Assembly (NCBI RefSeq): GCF_902459465.1
Contig: NC_047078.1
Span: 5,232,333-5,296,332 of the forward strand
Source of the DNA: Asterias rubens
Taxonomy: Eukaryota; Echinodermata; Asteroidea; Forcipulatida; Asteriidae
Length of the DNA stretch: 64,000 bases
Direction of reading: 5' to 3'
In this document: one piece after another, positions 1 through 11,130 of the stretch
Layout of the letters: each line of letters begins with the position of its first letter
How positions within the stretch are numbered: position 1 is the stretch's first letter
Notes under the pieces: model-generated
The model's input: only the letters and a program-made list of their open reading frames with translations
What the model was told of the DNA's origin: nothing
Database searches by the model: none
Program-made: the position numbers and the translations under genes

Positions 1-116
1 ATTGCCAACTTGACAAAAAGCTTCCTCTGTGTGAGCTTTATTGTCAAGTGACTCTTTCGGGATTTCTGAACGCATCCCATCTTTGCAAAATCGTAGATAA
101 GCCCTGTAATACCTAC

Positions 117-3100
117 CAGTCACAATATCATTTTGAGTTTTTATGATCGTCACTTCGATGTCTTCAAGCCTACTGGTGTGTGCTACACACTTGAAGGTTA
201 AGTTGTTTCTTTCAAGTGATGCCTTGAATGTCACATCGGAGTTAAACGTGCCGTTTACAAAGAAACATTCTAAGAAAAGAAACAAAATGGATTTAATTCA
301 AAATACAATTAATAATTTGCTCGGTAAGAAAACAAAACATAAAGCTACTAATAAAGAATGGCTCAAATAGTAGCGGCACAGGCCAAGCGAAAGGCGACGG
401 ACGTGAAATCCCAAAACTTTGGCGGCAAAGCGATGGCAAAAACGGAAAACCAAAATTTGCTGACGGGCGGGAATGACCACTAGCGACAGACAACACGACG
501 GCAAATGGGGAATGGCTGCAGCCGGTAACTGGGTCTAGCGAGCAAAATTAGACGTTGTCTTGACGGAGCCTGGTAACAAGGAACGAGGTCCAGACGGCTG
601 TCAGTTGATTGGCTGACTACAAGGAACGGTAACTGACGGTGGGTTGCGGCGACAATGATGTGTTGGTGAATCAAATTAATTGGTTTTAAGCCAAAATTTA
701 TGACTAACAATTTAGTTTACAGTTTTTAAAATTTTCGCCAATGGCCATGAGTGACAGGGGGATCTGGAAACAACTCAACCGTAACATTCGTCGTAGTGTG
801 AGCCGGCCTTTTTCCTGTGAACTGTAAGAAAAACTTACACGAGAGACGTTGGAGAGACATTTTGTATTTTTCAGAATCTGAGGTCAGAAGACAACTACCA
901 AGCACGAAAAATGCGAGTTTCTACTAAACATTGATTTATTTGTCAATCCAGCCTGCAGATAAAAATGAATGGATGATCGTCTCCCCTTCAACTTTAAAGT
1001 TAAAAACAAAATGACAAAAACTTGGTGCTACATTACAAGAATCTGCCATCGATTTCACCTAACTTTTCCTAACTAAGGATTAATCGTAGGACTTTTTAGG
1101 ACGAGTTAAGTTCCGTATACTTATTAGACGTCAGGACGCATTGAACCCATCCCAAGTTAGGACGAGTTACTCGTCCTATTAAACACGAGATAGGATTAAT
1201 CCCAGCGTTTCGTGAAATCGGCTGCTGCACTAATTCTGAACATGGGATTGGCCAGCAGCAAGAAATGTTCTGTATGGCAGGTAGAACTAACCGGTTTCGC
1301 AGGAAGCAGGTTGAACACGCGGTTTGGCCGGAATTTCCTCCCATCTGTTTAAAATTGGAAACCAGACGAACCAACTGATGTTCACAGCCGGCTTAGCATG
1401 TTCTACTCTGCATGTCAAGTTCAGTTCAGCTGTGTCGGATGGCACTTCAACTGTTTTGGATGAATCTGTACCTTCATATGACAGTTGATCGTCGATATAC
1501 AGAGAAACCTTAGGCCGTTTTGATTTGCAGGAAACTGAAAGGACAATGTAATTGAAATGGGTGTAATCATGAATTTTGTTTCAACTCAGTTTTAGGAATA
1601 AATACTTCAAAGGTAAAGTTGCAACATATTTTGTTTAGCCAACAATTATAAGATGGAATAAGATTACGACTGATTTGCCCAACATTTGCCCAGTTTCGCT
1701 CACATCTTACAAAAAAGAGGAAATAAAATATTGTTAAACAACAGTAAGTATAGGTTTTCTCGGTCAAATTCGGCAAATGAGCAGTCAATTTAATTTTCAT
1801 GCGTTCGAATTAAAGCTGTTTTGTTTGTCCAGTTGTTACTGTGTTTCAAATTCAGAATTCGGCCATTCAATTTCGTTTTGGGTCGAGTCAAATTCGTTAA
1901 GCACTCTGTTCAACTTAGCGTAGCGTCATTCGTTTTCGTGACACACACGCCTCAAGAAGCGAATTTGAATGCTGCTTTGATGAATTGTTAAATTGAATGA
2001 TTATTTTGTTAATTCGGATGACGCAACATTACATTTGACTAATCCCAAAACGAAATCGACTGACCCTTTTGAGTAGCATTCGATTTTGCGCGAAAAGGAA
2101 TAGCTTGGTGGTTAAATTGGCTGCTCTTTCTCGGTCAATTGCGGCAAATGAGCAGCCAATTATATTAACCACCAAGCTTTTCTAATTCGCCCGAAATCGA
2201 ATTCTACTGAAGTGTTAAAGGAACCCGAATGCCTGAAAACGAAATTGAATGGCCGAAGTCTGAATTTGAAAACGCAGTAACAACTGAAAAGGTAAAACGG
2301 TTTTAATTCGAACGCATGAAAATGAAATTGGCTGCTCATTTTTGTCGAATTCGACCAAGAAAACCTTTATTTATATTCGTTCTCAGTATTAAACTACCAT
2401 TAATTAATATGGGAATAAAAGGGTAGCGATGAGTTCTTCAATGTACGTTTAAAGCCGGCAGGGTCGGCGGCCGTGTGATAAAGGCCCGAGCCGAAGGCAA
2501 CGACCCTGCAAGGTTTTAAACGGACGTTTAAGAACGAGTCACTACTGGCGTGATCGACAACATTATGCACCGCATCACGTTATAACCCATTACAATGTGC
2601 TAGATTAGAAATAATGTTTCATACAAGTTTTCAACACTTGGCTCCACGCTTTCAGGTATATACAGAGCGCTTTAATACGCCACGAGGGGTGTCATAAAGC
2701 GCTATAATATAAGAACCCGTTATTATTATAAGTATGAAAACCGAATTTGGTTACTCACCCTTTTCAGAAACTTCATCTGATCCATCTTCGGATACTTTTA
2801 ACCATGACAAATATCTGTAGCTATATGTGCCTGCTGCTGACCCAGTTACATTGGTGATCACCAACGAAGTATTTTGAATGTCATACCGCTCAGTATTACT
2901 GCTTTGATGGGTAGTAACTCCGCGGAAATATGTTATTATACTTTCCGGGGAATGCGAGCTTCCCTCCGGTACGAAAAACCAGTAGATCGCTTCGATGTCA
3001 CTTGCTGAGTAGCCTCTATCCACCATAGCAGGACAAGGTACAACCCCTCGACTGCCTCTCTCGAATTCAACGTGCGTCGGAGAGATGCCACTGGTGCATG

Positions 3101-3157
3101 CAGCACAGAGAGTGACGACGAATACTGCTATCCCAATCATGATTGATGATGAATATC
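117..3157 (-). CDS. Ig-domain membrane protein gene, copy A (exons 1-3, 3' end off window)
   Basis: Three exons read on the minus strand. Exon 1 (3157-2759) has ATG at 3140-3138, a hydrophobic signal peptide (MIGIAVFVVTLCAACTS) and a V-type Ig domain with VVPCP, YWFF and the F-strand context SAAGTYSYRY. Exon 2 (1534-1292) has LNLTCR and INISWFVWF. Exon 3 (269-117) has the second cysteine (FKCVAHT). The exon junctions shown are phase 1, with donors gtgagt, gttagt and gtaggt and pyrimidine-rich acceptors. All three exons are open. The transmembrane exons seen in copy B would lie left of base 1. Expected role by family: cell-surface adhesion or recognition; no ligand can be inferred. The V domain lacks the usual second cysteine. 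A non-coding leader exon may end at 3240, where a gttagt donor follows. Confidence 0.75.
1050..1220. repeat. MITE with CGATTTCAC / GTGAAATCG ends (intron of Ig copy A)
   Basis: A short element starts cgatttcacc and ends cgtgaaatcg, with internal inverted motifs (taggattaatc, gacgagttactcgtcc). The orthologous copy is at 25575-25745. A diverged third member lies at 24334-24480 in copy B. It probably inserted before the segmental duplication. Confidence 0.6.
1750..2370. repeat. Fold-back (inverted-repeat) element in intron 1 of Ig copy A
   Basis: The left part (ttttctcggtcaaattcgg ... ggccattcaatttcg) recurs in reverse complement on the right (cgaaattgaatggcc ... aattcgaccaagaaaa). A nested smaller hairpin near 2108-2180 reads ttggctgctc ... 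gagcagccaa. The orthologous copy is at about 26228-26856, so it predates the duplication. No coding capacity is seen. Confidence 0.6.
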
Positions 3158-3231
3158 CTGTTAAAAATAGTATTATTAAAGAACACAAAAATTTGAGCTC
3201 CAAAAACAATTAGTTTGAACGGTACGAGAAA

Positions 3232-3455
3232 AAACTAACCCTCTGTGCTGTTGAGACGAACCCTAAACAATTCGCACCGTTCATAGTGTTCCGCACGTTA
3301 TGCCGGGGTGAAACATGCTCTTGCACATTAATTATTACGCATGCAAGACAATTATTACAGGTTTGTTTCGATCATGTGTTCCTATCATGCTTAAAATCCA
3401 CGAGTGAAAAACAACACTCTAATCTCAGAATCTAAGATTGAAATTAAATTGTTAC
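3232..3455 (-). promoter_or_regulatory. Leader-exon/promoter-like module upstream of Ig copy A (dispersed repeat)
   Basis: On the minus strand this reads upstream sequence, then a segment ending ...aacagcacagagg, then gttagt, a usable splice donor in front of the intron leading to exon 1. The same ~220 bp is at 41300-42005 (plus, interrupted by a transposon) and 51212-51460 (minus). Homology to those copies stops right at the donor. It is either a genuine leader exon with promoter copied around the genome, or a repeat fragment that happens to supply a donor. Confidence 0.4.
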
Positions 3456-3890
3456 ACTGTAAAACCGGTGACGCATGACGCGTTTATACGTTAAACACAT
3501 AAACACATACAGAGTTTATAACTAAAACACTATGCATTTATATTCACTATTATAAACACGTGTTCAGTCATAATCGTGTGGGTGTGTATTTCATTTGCTG
3601 AATTCAGGCTGCACGGGTCATAATTACGCCAAGGATGTGTTAGTTCGTGCATAATAGACGTTGCTAATATTAATTAGTTTGGTTGAGGGTGCTTTTTTGT
3701 TCTTTTCTTTCCACCAAACAACACATAAACATAATGCTGACAATCAGCTTGAAACGTAAACGCCGCGTTTAGTATTTTTCGCGGGCAATTCTCCATGTAA
3801 AAATATACGCATGCGCAATAGCACCTTGACCTCCTTTCAACCGCCTGACCAAAAGTGCGGAGTCGCCATTGTTCGTGGTGTCCAGCCTCC
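3456..3890. other. Intergenic, nothing recognised
   Basis: AT-rich sequence upstream of the leader module. A 72-codon minus-strand frame (3674-3892) has no recognisable domain. Confidence 0.5.
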
Positions 3891-3899
3891 ATGATCTCA

Positions 3900-4339
3900 C
3901 TCAGTTTCTCTACAGATCAAGTAATACTTTGTCACAGGTTTGAGCTTGCTTATTTTGTTTTTATAATAATATACCAATTCAGTTTCCAGTCAGCCTTTGG
4001 ACAACCACTATAAATTAACCTTAATAAATACTACGACTACATGTATATAAGTTAGAGAGATACAACCTTTCTGTACCAAAAGCTGGAGAAGAGTGAGGGC
4101 GACCAATTGTCTGCATTCACTTTTATATGGCTAAGGAAAAAGATTAGGGCCTGCTCAATAGGCGTAGTACACAAAGGAACTTACAATAGGCTTTTATACT
4201 ACACTATTTGGAGTTCATTGTTCACCATTTACAGCTGACATTCCCAGATGGTCATATACAGTAGGGGAATGGTAAAAGTCTCCAGTGCGAGCACTAAAAG
4301 CTAACACATGCTTGGCAGCTGTTAATGGAATTCACTACA
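3900..4339 (-). repeat. Probable 3' LTR of the Gypsy element
   Basis: On the minus strand a purine tract (plus-strand ccccctcc at 4346-4353) lies downstream of the integrase C-terminus and is followed by a TG start at 4339 (TGTAGTGAATTCC). This is the order polypurine tract then LTR. I could not find a matching 5' LTR around 9.8-10.6 kb, so the lower boundary is approximate and the call rests on position and the polypurine tract. Confidence 0.45.
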
Positions 4340-4415
4340 TCTAGCCCCCTCCAAGATCACAACTTCACAAGGAAGTGATCGATAATTATAATATACAACA
4401 ATTGTTTACAAAATT

Positions 4416-4700
4416 TCATCTATCTATAACTACGGTATGTACATATCTACTTGGCCACCGAATTCTTTCCGACTTCTGTTCAGGGGCACTGGCTGGTGTT
4501 GGTTGTTCAACAACATGTGTTGTTAAAGATTTTGTCTCTGAGACAATGTGAGCAACCTTTAATCTATCAGTGCTAACTGAATCTTGTTTGCCATTTTTTT
4601 TTTCGATTATAAAGAATTTACTGTTTCTGTCGATGACTCGGTACGGGCCTTCATAAGGTGGTTGTAATGGTTTTTTTACCGAATCTACGCGTACAAACAC
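4416..4700 (-). pseudogene. Integrase C-terminal GPY/F module (Gypsy fragment)
   Basis: The frame contains PPYEGPYRVIDRNSKFF, the GPY/F module of metazoan Gypsy integrases, then a variable tail rich in Pro, Glu and Thr. It is out of frame with the integrase core, which stops at 4745-4747, so at least one frameshift separates them. Confidence 0.75.
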
Positions 4701-4747
4701 ATGGGAACATGAATGTAAATCGGTATGAATGTGACTTTTGCGTTGAT

Positions 4748-5391
4748 TATGTCTTGTAGACTGGTTTTAATTCAGACATGTGTCGGCGCAAACGGTCAAC
4801 GTACACGGCTGGGTCTAGACCATCAAAATTACTGACCGGGACTAAGACTTCACCAGGTAATCTCAGAGTGGATCCAAACACTAACTCAGCAACGCTACAA
4901 CCAATATCCACTTTTAATGATGAGCGGATACTTAGTAAAATAAGTGGTAGTGATTCAGTCCATCTGTTAGGCTCGCTCTGCGTTTTGAAAGCAGATTTAA
5001 GTTGCCGATGGAAACATTCCACTAATCCATTTCCTGCTGGATGGTACGCAGTATTGCGAATGTGTTTGCTGCCTATTAATTGGGATAGTTGTTGGAACAA
5101 GTTTGATTCGAACTGTCTACCTCTATCTGTGGCTATTATTGCGGGAACACCGAATGTAGCTACCCATCTTTCAGTAAATGCTTTTGCTACAGTTTCAGCT
5201 GTAATGTTAGCAATGGGTATTGCTTCAGGCCACCTTGTAAATCGGTCTATGCATGTGAGTAAGTAGCAACAACCGTTGGATGGGGGTAGAGGACCAACAA
5301 TGTCAATGTGAACATGGCTAAATCTAGTGTCAGGTGTTGCAAAGGTACCTATCGGAGTCACTGTGTGACGATGTACCTTGGCACGTTGACA
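4748..5391 (-). pseudogene. Integrase catalytic core (Gypsy fragment)
   Basis: The three acidic positions of a DDE integrase core are visible: [21 protein letters not shown] and [12 protein letters not shown], with HPAGNG just before the last. The N-terminal edge of the core (CQRAKVHRH) abuts the inserted DNA transposon at 5396. The zinc-finger half continues beyond the insertion at 6741. The core itself is open, so insertion and decay were fairly recent. Confidence 0.85.
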
Positions 5392-5395
5392 CTGG

Positions 5396-6740
5396 TGTGG
5401 CGCCTCACCCTCCGACGTAGAGGGCGGTGCGCACACGGCAACGACGAGAACGTCTCCGAGCGGCTGGAGACGAGTCCGTTGGGATGGATGTATACCGTCC
5501 CGAGAAACGGTACATGCAGGGGTTGAAAGTGGCCCCTCAATTACGGTAGACAGACAGCAGAGGGCGCCCTTTCAGCACAAATGATCTGCAGACAGCAGTA
5601 CCATCAACAGTAAGGGGGGGGGGGGGGACAGCGCTCTTTAGCTCAGCAGCAACAGGCCAACGGCACGCCAGCAACGATCCAGCAACCCACAAGCTCTATG
5701 ATTGGACAATGTAATCTCGTTATCGGACCATTGAGGATATCACCACGAATGGCAATAAACCCCTCAGAGAGCTCCTAAAGGAACCCTTTTCGCCGCACTA
5801 CCCAGTATGCCCCTAAAAAGAGGAACCTATTCGCCGCACAACCCAGGCCAAGTTCGCGGAAGGACTATAGTCGACGATAGTTTGACTACGTTTGCCCGAA
5901 CTCTGTCTAGTCTACGATGGTTGGACGACGCTAGTCGACTATTCGGAACGAGCCTACTGGGCATGGTCGCATCGCTGGTTAGCAATAGACCTTTCTTTTT
6001 CAACGTCACAGCCCGAGTTTTTGCCAACCCAGATTGGAAAACTATGGAAAGTCGTAAGTACAAATTAAGAAAAGATCGCTATTTTTGGTAACAATGTAAC
6101 CGAATTTGTTGATTTTGTTAAAAACAAAACAAATAATTATGAGAGGTATTTTATTTAATTGAAACCTTGCAAAAAATGCTGAATGTGGTTAAAACATCCG
6201 GCCGACCATGCCAACCAAGGCGGTTTGTTGATCAACAAAAGAAATGTCTATATTGACGACTGACTAGAGCCGTTCGCACTTCAGTAGTAACGCGCACGCG
6301 CACTGTTTGACACAAATCAACCATTGGTTAACCATTGGTCCTTGCGCGAACTTGACCCCGGTATGGTCCCTCAACTACACTACAAGGTCCCCTCAATTAG
6401 CTCATACAAGAACCGTTACAGCCGACTACAGTCAACCGATTCCCAAACACCATGCAAACACGCAGCAGCCCCTCAGTCCACTTACCTAGTAGACGGGAGA
6501 CAATGCAGTCAGAGTGTGGCAAGAACAATCAATATCACTTGATTATCAGTCCAGCCCTTCACCACTCTGCACCAAAGATTATAGAGCGCTCTATGATCTT
6601 TGCTCTGCACGTCGCCGTTTTACAGCATTTGGCCACGTGCACACGTGATCGCGCTAACCAATAGCACGCGCTATGCGGACTCCTGCTTTTGGGATCGTTC
6701 CATTCCTCGCGCAGGGGCGTTCTACCTCTATTGCGCCACA
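5396..6740. mobile_element. Non-autonomous DNA transposon inserted in Gypsy integrase (4-bp TSD CTGG)
   Basis: The element starts TGTGGCGCC at 5396 and ends GCGCCACA at 6740. CTGG at 5392-5395 is repeated at 6741-6744. Taking out the insert plus one CTGG puts the two integrase halves back to back, which independently fixes both edges. It carries a G13-14 tract near 5613-5627 and several short frames, the longest 94 codons at 5807-6091, none recognisable. Ends beginning TGT with 4-bp duplications fit Ginger-like or other 4-bp-TSD superfamilies. The 41451-41942 element has the same end type. Confidence 0.85.
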
Positions 6741-6744
6741 CTGG

Positions 6745-6956
6745 ATACAATGTTTGGTCCAAAGTCTGACATCTTTGTTAATTGATGGCCATACGAATCT
6801 GTGAATAATTAGGCGTTGTGTTGCTCTAATACCTGGATGAGATAGGTTATGTATCGACTCAAAAATGTTACGTCTAAATTCAGGAGTGACGTATGGACGT
6901 GGATGTCCAGTAGATGTGTCACAAATTATGGTATTGTGTGAAGTGGGAATAGGCAC
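6745..6956 (-). pseudogene. Integrase HHCC zinc-binding domain (Gypsy fragment)
   Basis: Shows NLSHPGIRATQRLI followed by HCIQC, the two-histidine two-cysteine zinc-binding region preceding the integrase core. The frame runs into the inserted transposon (below 6741) and gains an unrelated tail there, so the coordinates given stop at the target site. Confidence 0.8.
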
Positions 6957-7165
6957 CTATTCAAATTGAAGACTAGACGATTCACATAGCTTACATAGCT
7001 CTGGGTCTGTATTTTGCTGAAGGGCGATTTGTTCAAAGTTCACATCACTACCGGGAAGGCTAGGATGAGTAACTAAACTTATGTCATATCGGGATAGAGC
7101 ATCTGCTACAAGGTTTTCTTTACTTTTAATGTAACGGATGTCAGTACTGAACTGAGAAATATAGT

Positions 7166-7522
7166 CTAAATGACGTACTTCTCTTGGTGAGTATCTATCG
7201 GGCCTTGCATTAAAAGCATAAGTGGCTTATGGTCAGTCAGAATATAGAAGTTACGACCTTCCAAAGCATACTTAAAATGACGTATGGCTAAGTATACAGC
7301 CAGCAATTCACGACCAAAAGTACTGTATCTAGTCTCTGCTGGTTGTAAACGTTTAGAGAAAAATGAAATTGGTCTCATAACGTCGTTGTCACATTGCTGA
7401 AGTACACCGTCAACTGCAAGGTTGGATGCATCTACCATTAGACAGAGAGGTAGGTCTACAGCTGGGTGTACTAACATAGTAGCTTCAGCTAGAGTTGATT
7501 TTGCTCTCTGGAAAGATGCCAA
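7166..7522 (-). pseudogene. RNase H domain (Gypsy fragment)
   Basis: Contains LMVDASNLAVDGVL, ISFFSKRL, FGRELLAVYLAIRHFKY and FYILTDHKPL, the usual RNase HI landmarks of Gypsy pol. It is in a different frame from the upstream RT and is followed by a frameshift near 7195, after which tether-like sequence continues to 6956 in pieces. Confidence 0.85.
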
Positions 7523-7529
7523 TTCACAT

Positions 7530-8822
7530 TCAGTAAGTGAAATCGCTTTGTCTTTTGACTTGCAAAATATCAGCGCAATGTGGGATGAAACGCCGATAAA
7601 AATTAATCAATCCCAGAAATTCTCTCAATTTGCGGAGTGAATTTGGTACTGGAAAGTCTTGGATTAACTTCACCTTTTTTTCCAAAGGTTTGATACCATG
7701 ACAGTCAATATGGTGGCCTAAGAAATCAAGACTAGTTACTTTGAATTCGCATTTACTAGGGTTGATTACCACCCCGTATTCTCGTAAGCGGTCAAAAAGT
7801 AGTCTAAGATGATATTCATGTTGTCGCTCATTTTCACTCGCAATCAACAAATCGTCAATATAAGCATAGGTGAAATCCAAGCCGTGTAATACTTGATCGA
7901 TAAATCTTTGAAATGTTTGCGCAGCATTTCTTAACCCGAATGGCATTCTTATATATTCAAAAAGGCCGAAAGGTGTAGTTATTGCCGTTTTTGGTATATC
8001 TTCGGGTTCAACAGGTATCTGGTGGTAAGCCTTGACTAGGTCAACTTTACTGAAAATCTTCTTGTCATGTAAGGTTGATGCAAAATCGTGAATGTGGGGA
8101 ATCAGGTACCTATCAGGTGTTGTGGCATTATTTAAAGCACGATAGTCACCGCAAGGTCTCCAATCGCCATTTTTCTTAGGTACCATGTGCAAAGGTGAAG
8201 ACCATGGGCTTTTTGAGGGACGGATTATTCCCAAGTCAAGCATGTGATTAAATTCTGCTTTGGCTATATGTAACTTGTCTGAGGACAATCGTCGGGGACG
8301 TGCATTCACTGGTGGACCCGTGGTGGTAATATGGTGCGTGACATTGTGTTTAACGGGATGTTCCTGAACATTCGGCCGAGTTACATCTGAATATTCTCTA
8401 AGTAAAAGAGGTACACCAATGCTATCTGATATGGCAAAAACAGGGCTGGGTGAAACTATTGATGCTCTGCAGCCTGAAACGTTTAATTCAGTCAATGTAT
8501 CAATAAGTTTACGATTTTTAACATCTACTGCTAAAGAAAAATGCTTTAGGAAATCTGCACCGAGTATTGGTATAGGTACAGATGCGATGATAAAAATCCA
8601 TTTGTAAGCTCGTCTTAAGCCTATGTCTAAAGTCATTGACCTTTCTCCGGAAGTTGATATTTGAGTCTTATTAACTGCCTGCAATGTATAAGGGCTACTA
8701 TTCTGTTTATCCCTAATGCTAGGTGGTAAAACACTCACTTCGGCACCAGTGTCGGTCAAACATTTAGTACCAGTGAACTTGTCGGTAACGTAAAATAGAC
8801 GACTTTTGGATTGGCCAGACAA
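7530..8822 (-). pseudogene. Protease and reverse transcriptase (Gypsy fragment)
   Basis: An open frame of 430 codons. An aspartic protease motif ([15 protein letters not shown]) sits near residue 25. RT follows from about residue 190: [33 protein letters not shown], the catalytic [10 protein letters not shown] near residue 320, and [16 protein letters not shown] near the end. RT motifs are intact. The frame is lost just before RNase H (about 7530). Confidence 0.9.
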
Positions 8823-8848
8823 ATTTGTCGTCCCTAAATGCTGGCGTT

Positions 8849-9720
8849 CTAGTTTTCCTGGTAAGGTAGTCTATTTGAGTTTGAATCAGGATATGAGCAT
8901 GGTTTGACACATTTGGTTGCTTTGTCTCCAAACCGCCAATGGTACCAACATTCTGAACCTGCCCTTGGCACGTCTCTAGACTGCCTGGATGGACTTTGGT
9001 ACTTGTTATTCCCTGAGGGATCTCTACTACGACTATTCCTACTCTCTTGGCTACCTGTAACTAGGCCTTGAATTATTGTCGTTAATTGGTTAATTTGAGC
9101 TTGTAATTTGTCAAATTTTGCATCAAATGCTTGAGATGGTGTATCTGAGCCCGCGGCTATTGTACAGGCGGCTATTGCAGGTGATGGGGATGCCACTTCA
9201 ACGATCTTATCTGCAATTATAGCTAATTGATCGAGATCCAAACCATCGCTTGAGGATGCTAGAATTAAGTGTACGTTCTGAGGCAAACGTTGCAGGAACA
9301 ATTGCCTCAATATACTAGTTTCTAGTTTATTTTCCCCTAGAAGTTGCTTCATGCGGCGAAGAAGTTGGGAAGGCTTTCTATCACCAAGCTCTTCGGAAAT
9401 TAACAACTGATGCAGTCGTTTTTGTTCGGACTCAGAAGTTCGTTTGATAAGTTCGGACTTAATCTTATCATATTGATCAAATGTAGGGGGATCTATAAGT
9501 AAATCTCTTACTTCCTGTGCGATTTCTGGTTGAAGTGAAGATACTACATATACGCAAATTTAGTTGATTGACTAGTAATATTTCGAGTTTGAAACTGTGC
9601 CTCCATTTGGGCAAACCAGATTATTGGATCTTTCGGCCAGAAAGGTGGTAATTTGAGACTGACTGCTGCCAATGGCGCCTTTACTTCAAGTGGTTCATCC
9701 ATAGCTCTTAGAGTTTCAAA
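8849..9720 (-). pseudogene. Gag-like region with zinc-knuckle-like motif
   Basis: The frame to 9406 holds LGDRKPSQLLRRMKQLLG and a Cys/His motif (CWYHWRFGDKATKCVKPC) typical of gag upstream of Gypsy protease in marine invertebrates. Homologous coding continues towards an ATG near 9700 in disrupted frames. No canonical CCHC knuckle is present. Confidence 0.65.
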
Positions 9721-9760
9721 ACGACTTAGATCAACAATTGTTATTTAATTACGGATGTGG

Positions 9761-10640
9761 AGAAAGGATTGACGATCCAGGGCAAACACTTTATACATTG
9801 CTAAGTGCCATTGTTTCTTTAACTTTGAATCGCCATGAAGGCCATCGTAGATTTGTGGATCCTTACGTGGTGAGTTCCACCTAAGTACGGATTATGGAGC
9901 ACGCAGACACGACGTAGCACTTTTAGAGCATGAGGAACTTTCGCTGCGTTCGAGCGACGGATTCAGCCCCAGTACGGGTGACGCGCGTGCCCTCTCTACA
10001 GCCAATGTGCGCACATCGCACCGACTCCGTAATCAAACGATCACTTGCACGAGTATAAAGGACGTGCTCCACACTTACAACACAAATTGTGCGTACTGAT
10101 TTCTGCAGTATAAAGAAACCGAGCCGTCGGACGAGTGCAATCATTTCTTCTCAAAGATGCCGAAGAAGACACAGAAGACAGGTCGCATCTGCAGCTCAAA
10201 AGGCAGCGAATACGACCAGAGAGGCCCAACAGAAACGGGCCGCAGAAGATGAGAGGGCTAGAGGGGAAGATGAGAGGAAGAGCGAAAGAGAGTCAGATGG
10301 TGACGCCAGAGAGTCTGATCATGAGAAGGGTGCTGCTGGTGGATCGGAGAGTGGGTCACAATAAGAACAAGACAAAAATAATTTGACTTTTTGTTTGACA
10401 CAATAAACTTCTACATGTTTATTCCCACACGAATACATAACATTGAATCATGAGTTCATGGAATAGAGTTCATAAAATTAACTCATGAGTACCATGAGTT
10501 CATGTGCTCAAACCACCCGATTTTGCCACTTTCAGCTGAGCACGTTGTAAGCATGTACAACCCACACCACGTGCGCAACGAACGATGCACGCAACCACTC
10601 ACGGCCAGGCGAGTGACGTGCGTTGAATTTAATTTAATTT
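9761..10640. other. Gypsy 5' flank with possible small TATA-driven transcript
   Basis: No copy of the 3' LTR is recognisable here. On the plus strand there is tataaa at 10054-10059, an ATG at 10157 opening a short basic frame of about 31 codons, overlapping highly charged frames (Arg/Glu/Ser-rich, ending 10364), and an aataaa at about 10402. An ATGAGTTCATG-type repeat occupies 10440-10510. No family recognised. It could be an unrelated repeat's promoter. Confidence 0.2.
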
Positions 10641-10679
10641 AATTTTAAATCTTTAGACATATACAATAGTTACAAGTTG

Positions 10680-11060
10680 TACAGGGCAAGGTTAAAACAA
10701 AAATGTAAAACTGTCATCAAAAGATGTGTAAAACCAGACCCCTGCCAACGATAAAAATATAATTACACACACAAAATGAATGGTAAAAAAAAGTGTGTAA
10801 AAGAGAATTGGTAAAATATTACACAATGTGGGTAAAATATTACTAAATGAAAATACATAACTATCTATCTAAGTAAAAATTGTCTTGTTTTCAATGTATT
10901 CTGGTTGTTTTACCAGAACTGTGTAATCTTTTACCAGAATTATGTAACCTTGGTCAAGATTGTACCGAGCGCAAGTAAGTTTTACCAAATTTGGCGTAAG
11001 ATGTTCATAACGTTGTGTAAACATTACCGACTTAGGGGGTATAATTCCCACGTGCAGGCG
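10680..11060. repeat. Left subterminal GTAAAA/TTTTAC repeat cluster
   Basis: Repeated short motifs (ggtaaaatatta, gtgtaaaag, ttttaccag) in both orientations mirror those at 21300-21713. They are likely transposase-binding subterminal repeats. The AT-rich stretch just outside (10622-10700) looks like the reversed tail of a LINE. Confidence 0.55.
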
Positions 11061-11130
11061 CCACGCACGGCCGGAAACGCAGTCATCGCGATGTTGCTTG
11101 CGCTGCCTTAGTTACTTACTCCAATCCTCC

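Larger units (their letters stand above)
1..3231. repeat. Segmental duplication, copy A
   Basis: Base 1 aligns with 24565, and 3231 aligns with about 27692, in direct orientation. The match covers exons 1-3 of the Ig gene and its introns, including intronic MITEs, with small indels. Similarity stops at 3231: copy A continues into a gttagt donor and leader-like sequence, copy B into unrelated sequence. The left edge of the duplication is outside the window. Confidence 0.9.
4340..9760 (-). mobile_element. Ty3/Gypsy LTR retrotransposon, decayed, internal region
   Basis: Minus-strand order is gag-like zinc-knuckle region, aspartic protease, reverse transcriptase, RNase H, integrase (HHCC, DDE core, GPY/F). 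The RT-RNaseH-integrase order is the Gypsy order. Several frameshifts and stops separate the domains, and a 1345-bp DNA transposon splits the integrase. No env-like frame is seen. It lies between the two Ig genes and upstream of the CACTA-like transposon, so it forms part of the repeat filling of the intergenic space. It is not expected to be autonomous. Confidence 0.9.

Noticed and set aside
4778..5266. 162-codon plus-strand frame
   Set aside because: Opposite-strand shadow of the integrase core, which has clear catalytic motifs on the minus strand.
9761..10640. 5' LTR of the Gypsy element
   Set aside because: No stretch here resembles the proposed 3' LTR at 3900-4339 and no convincing primer-binding site was seen.
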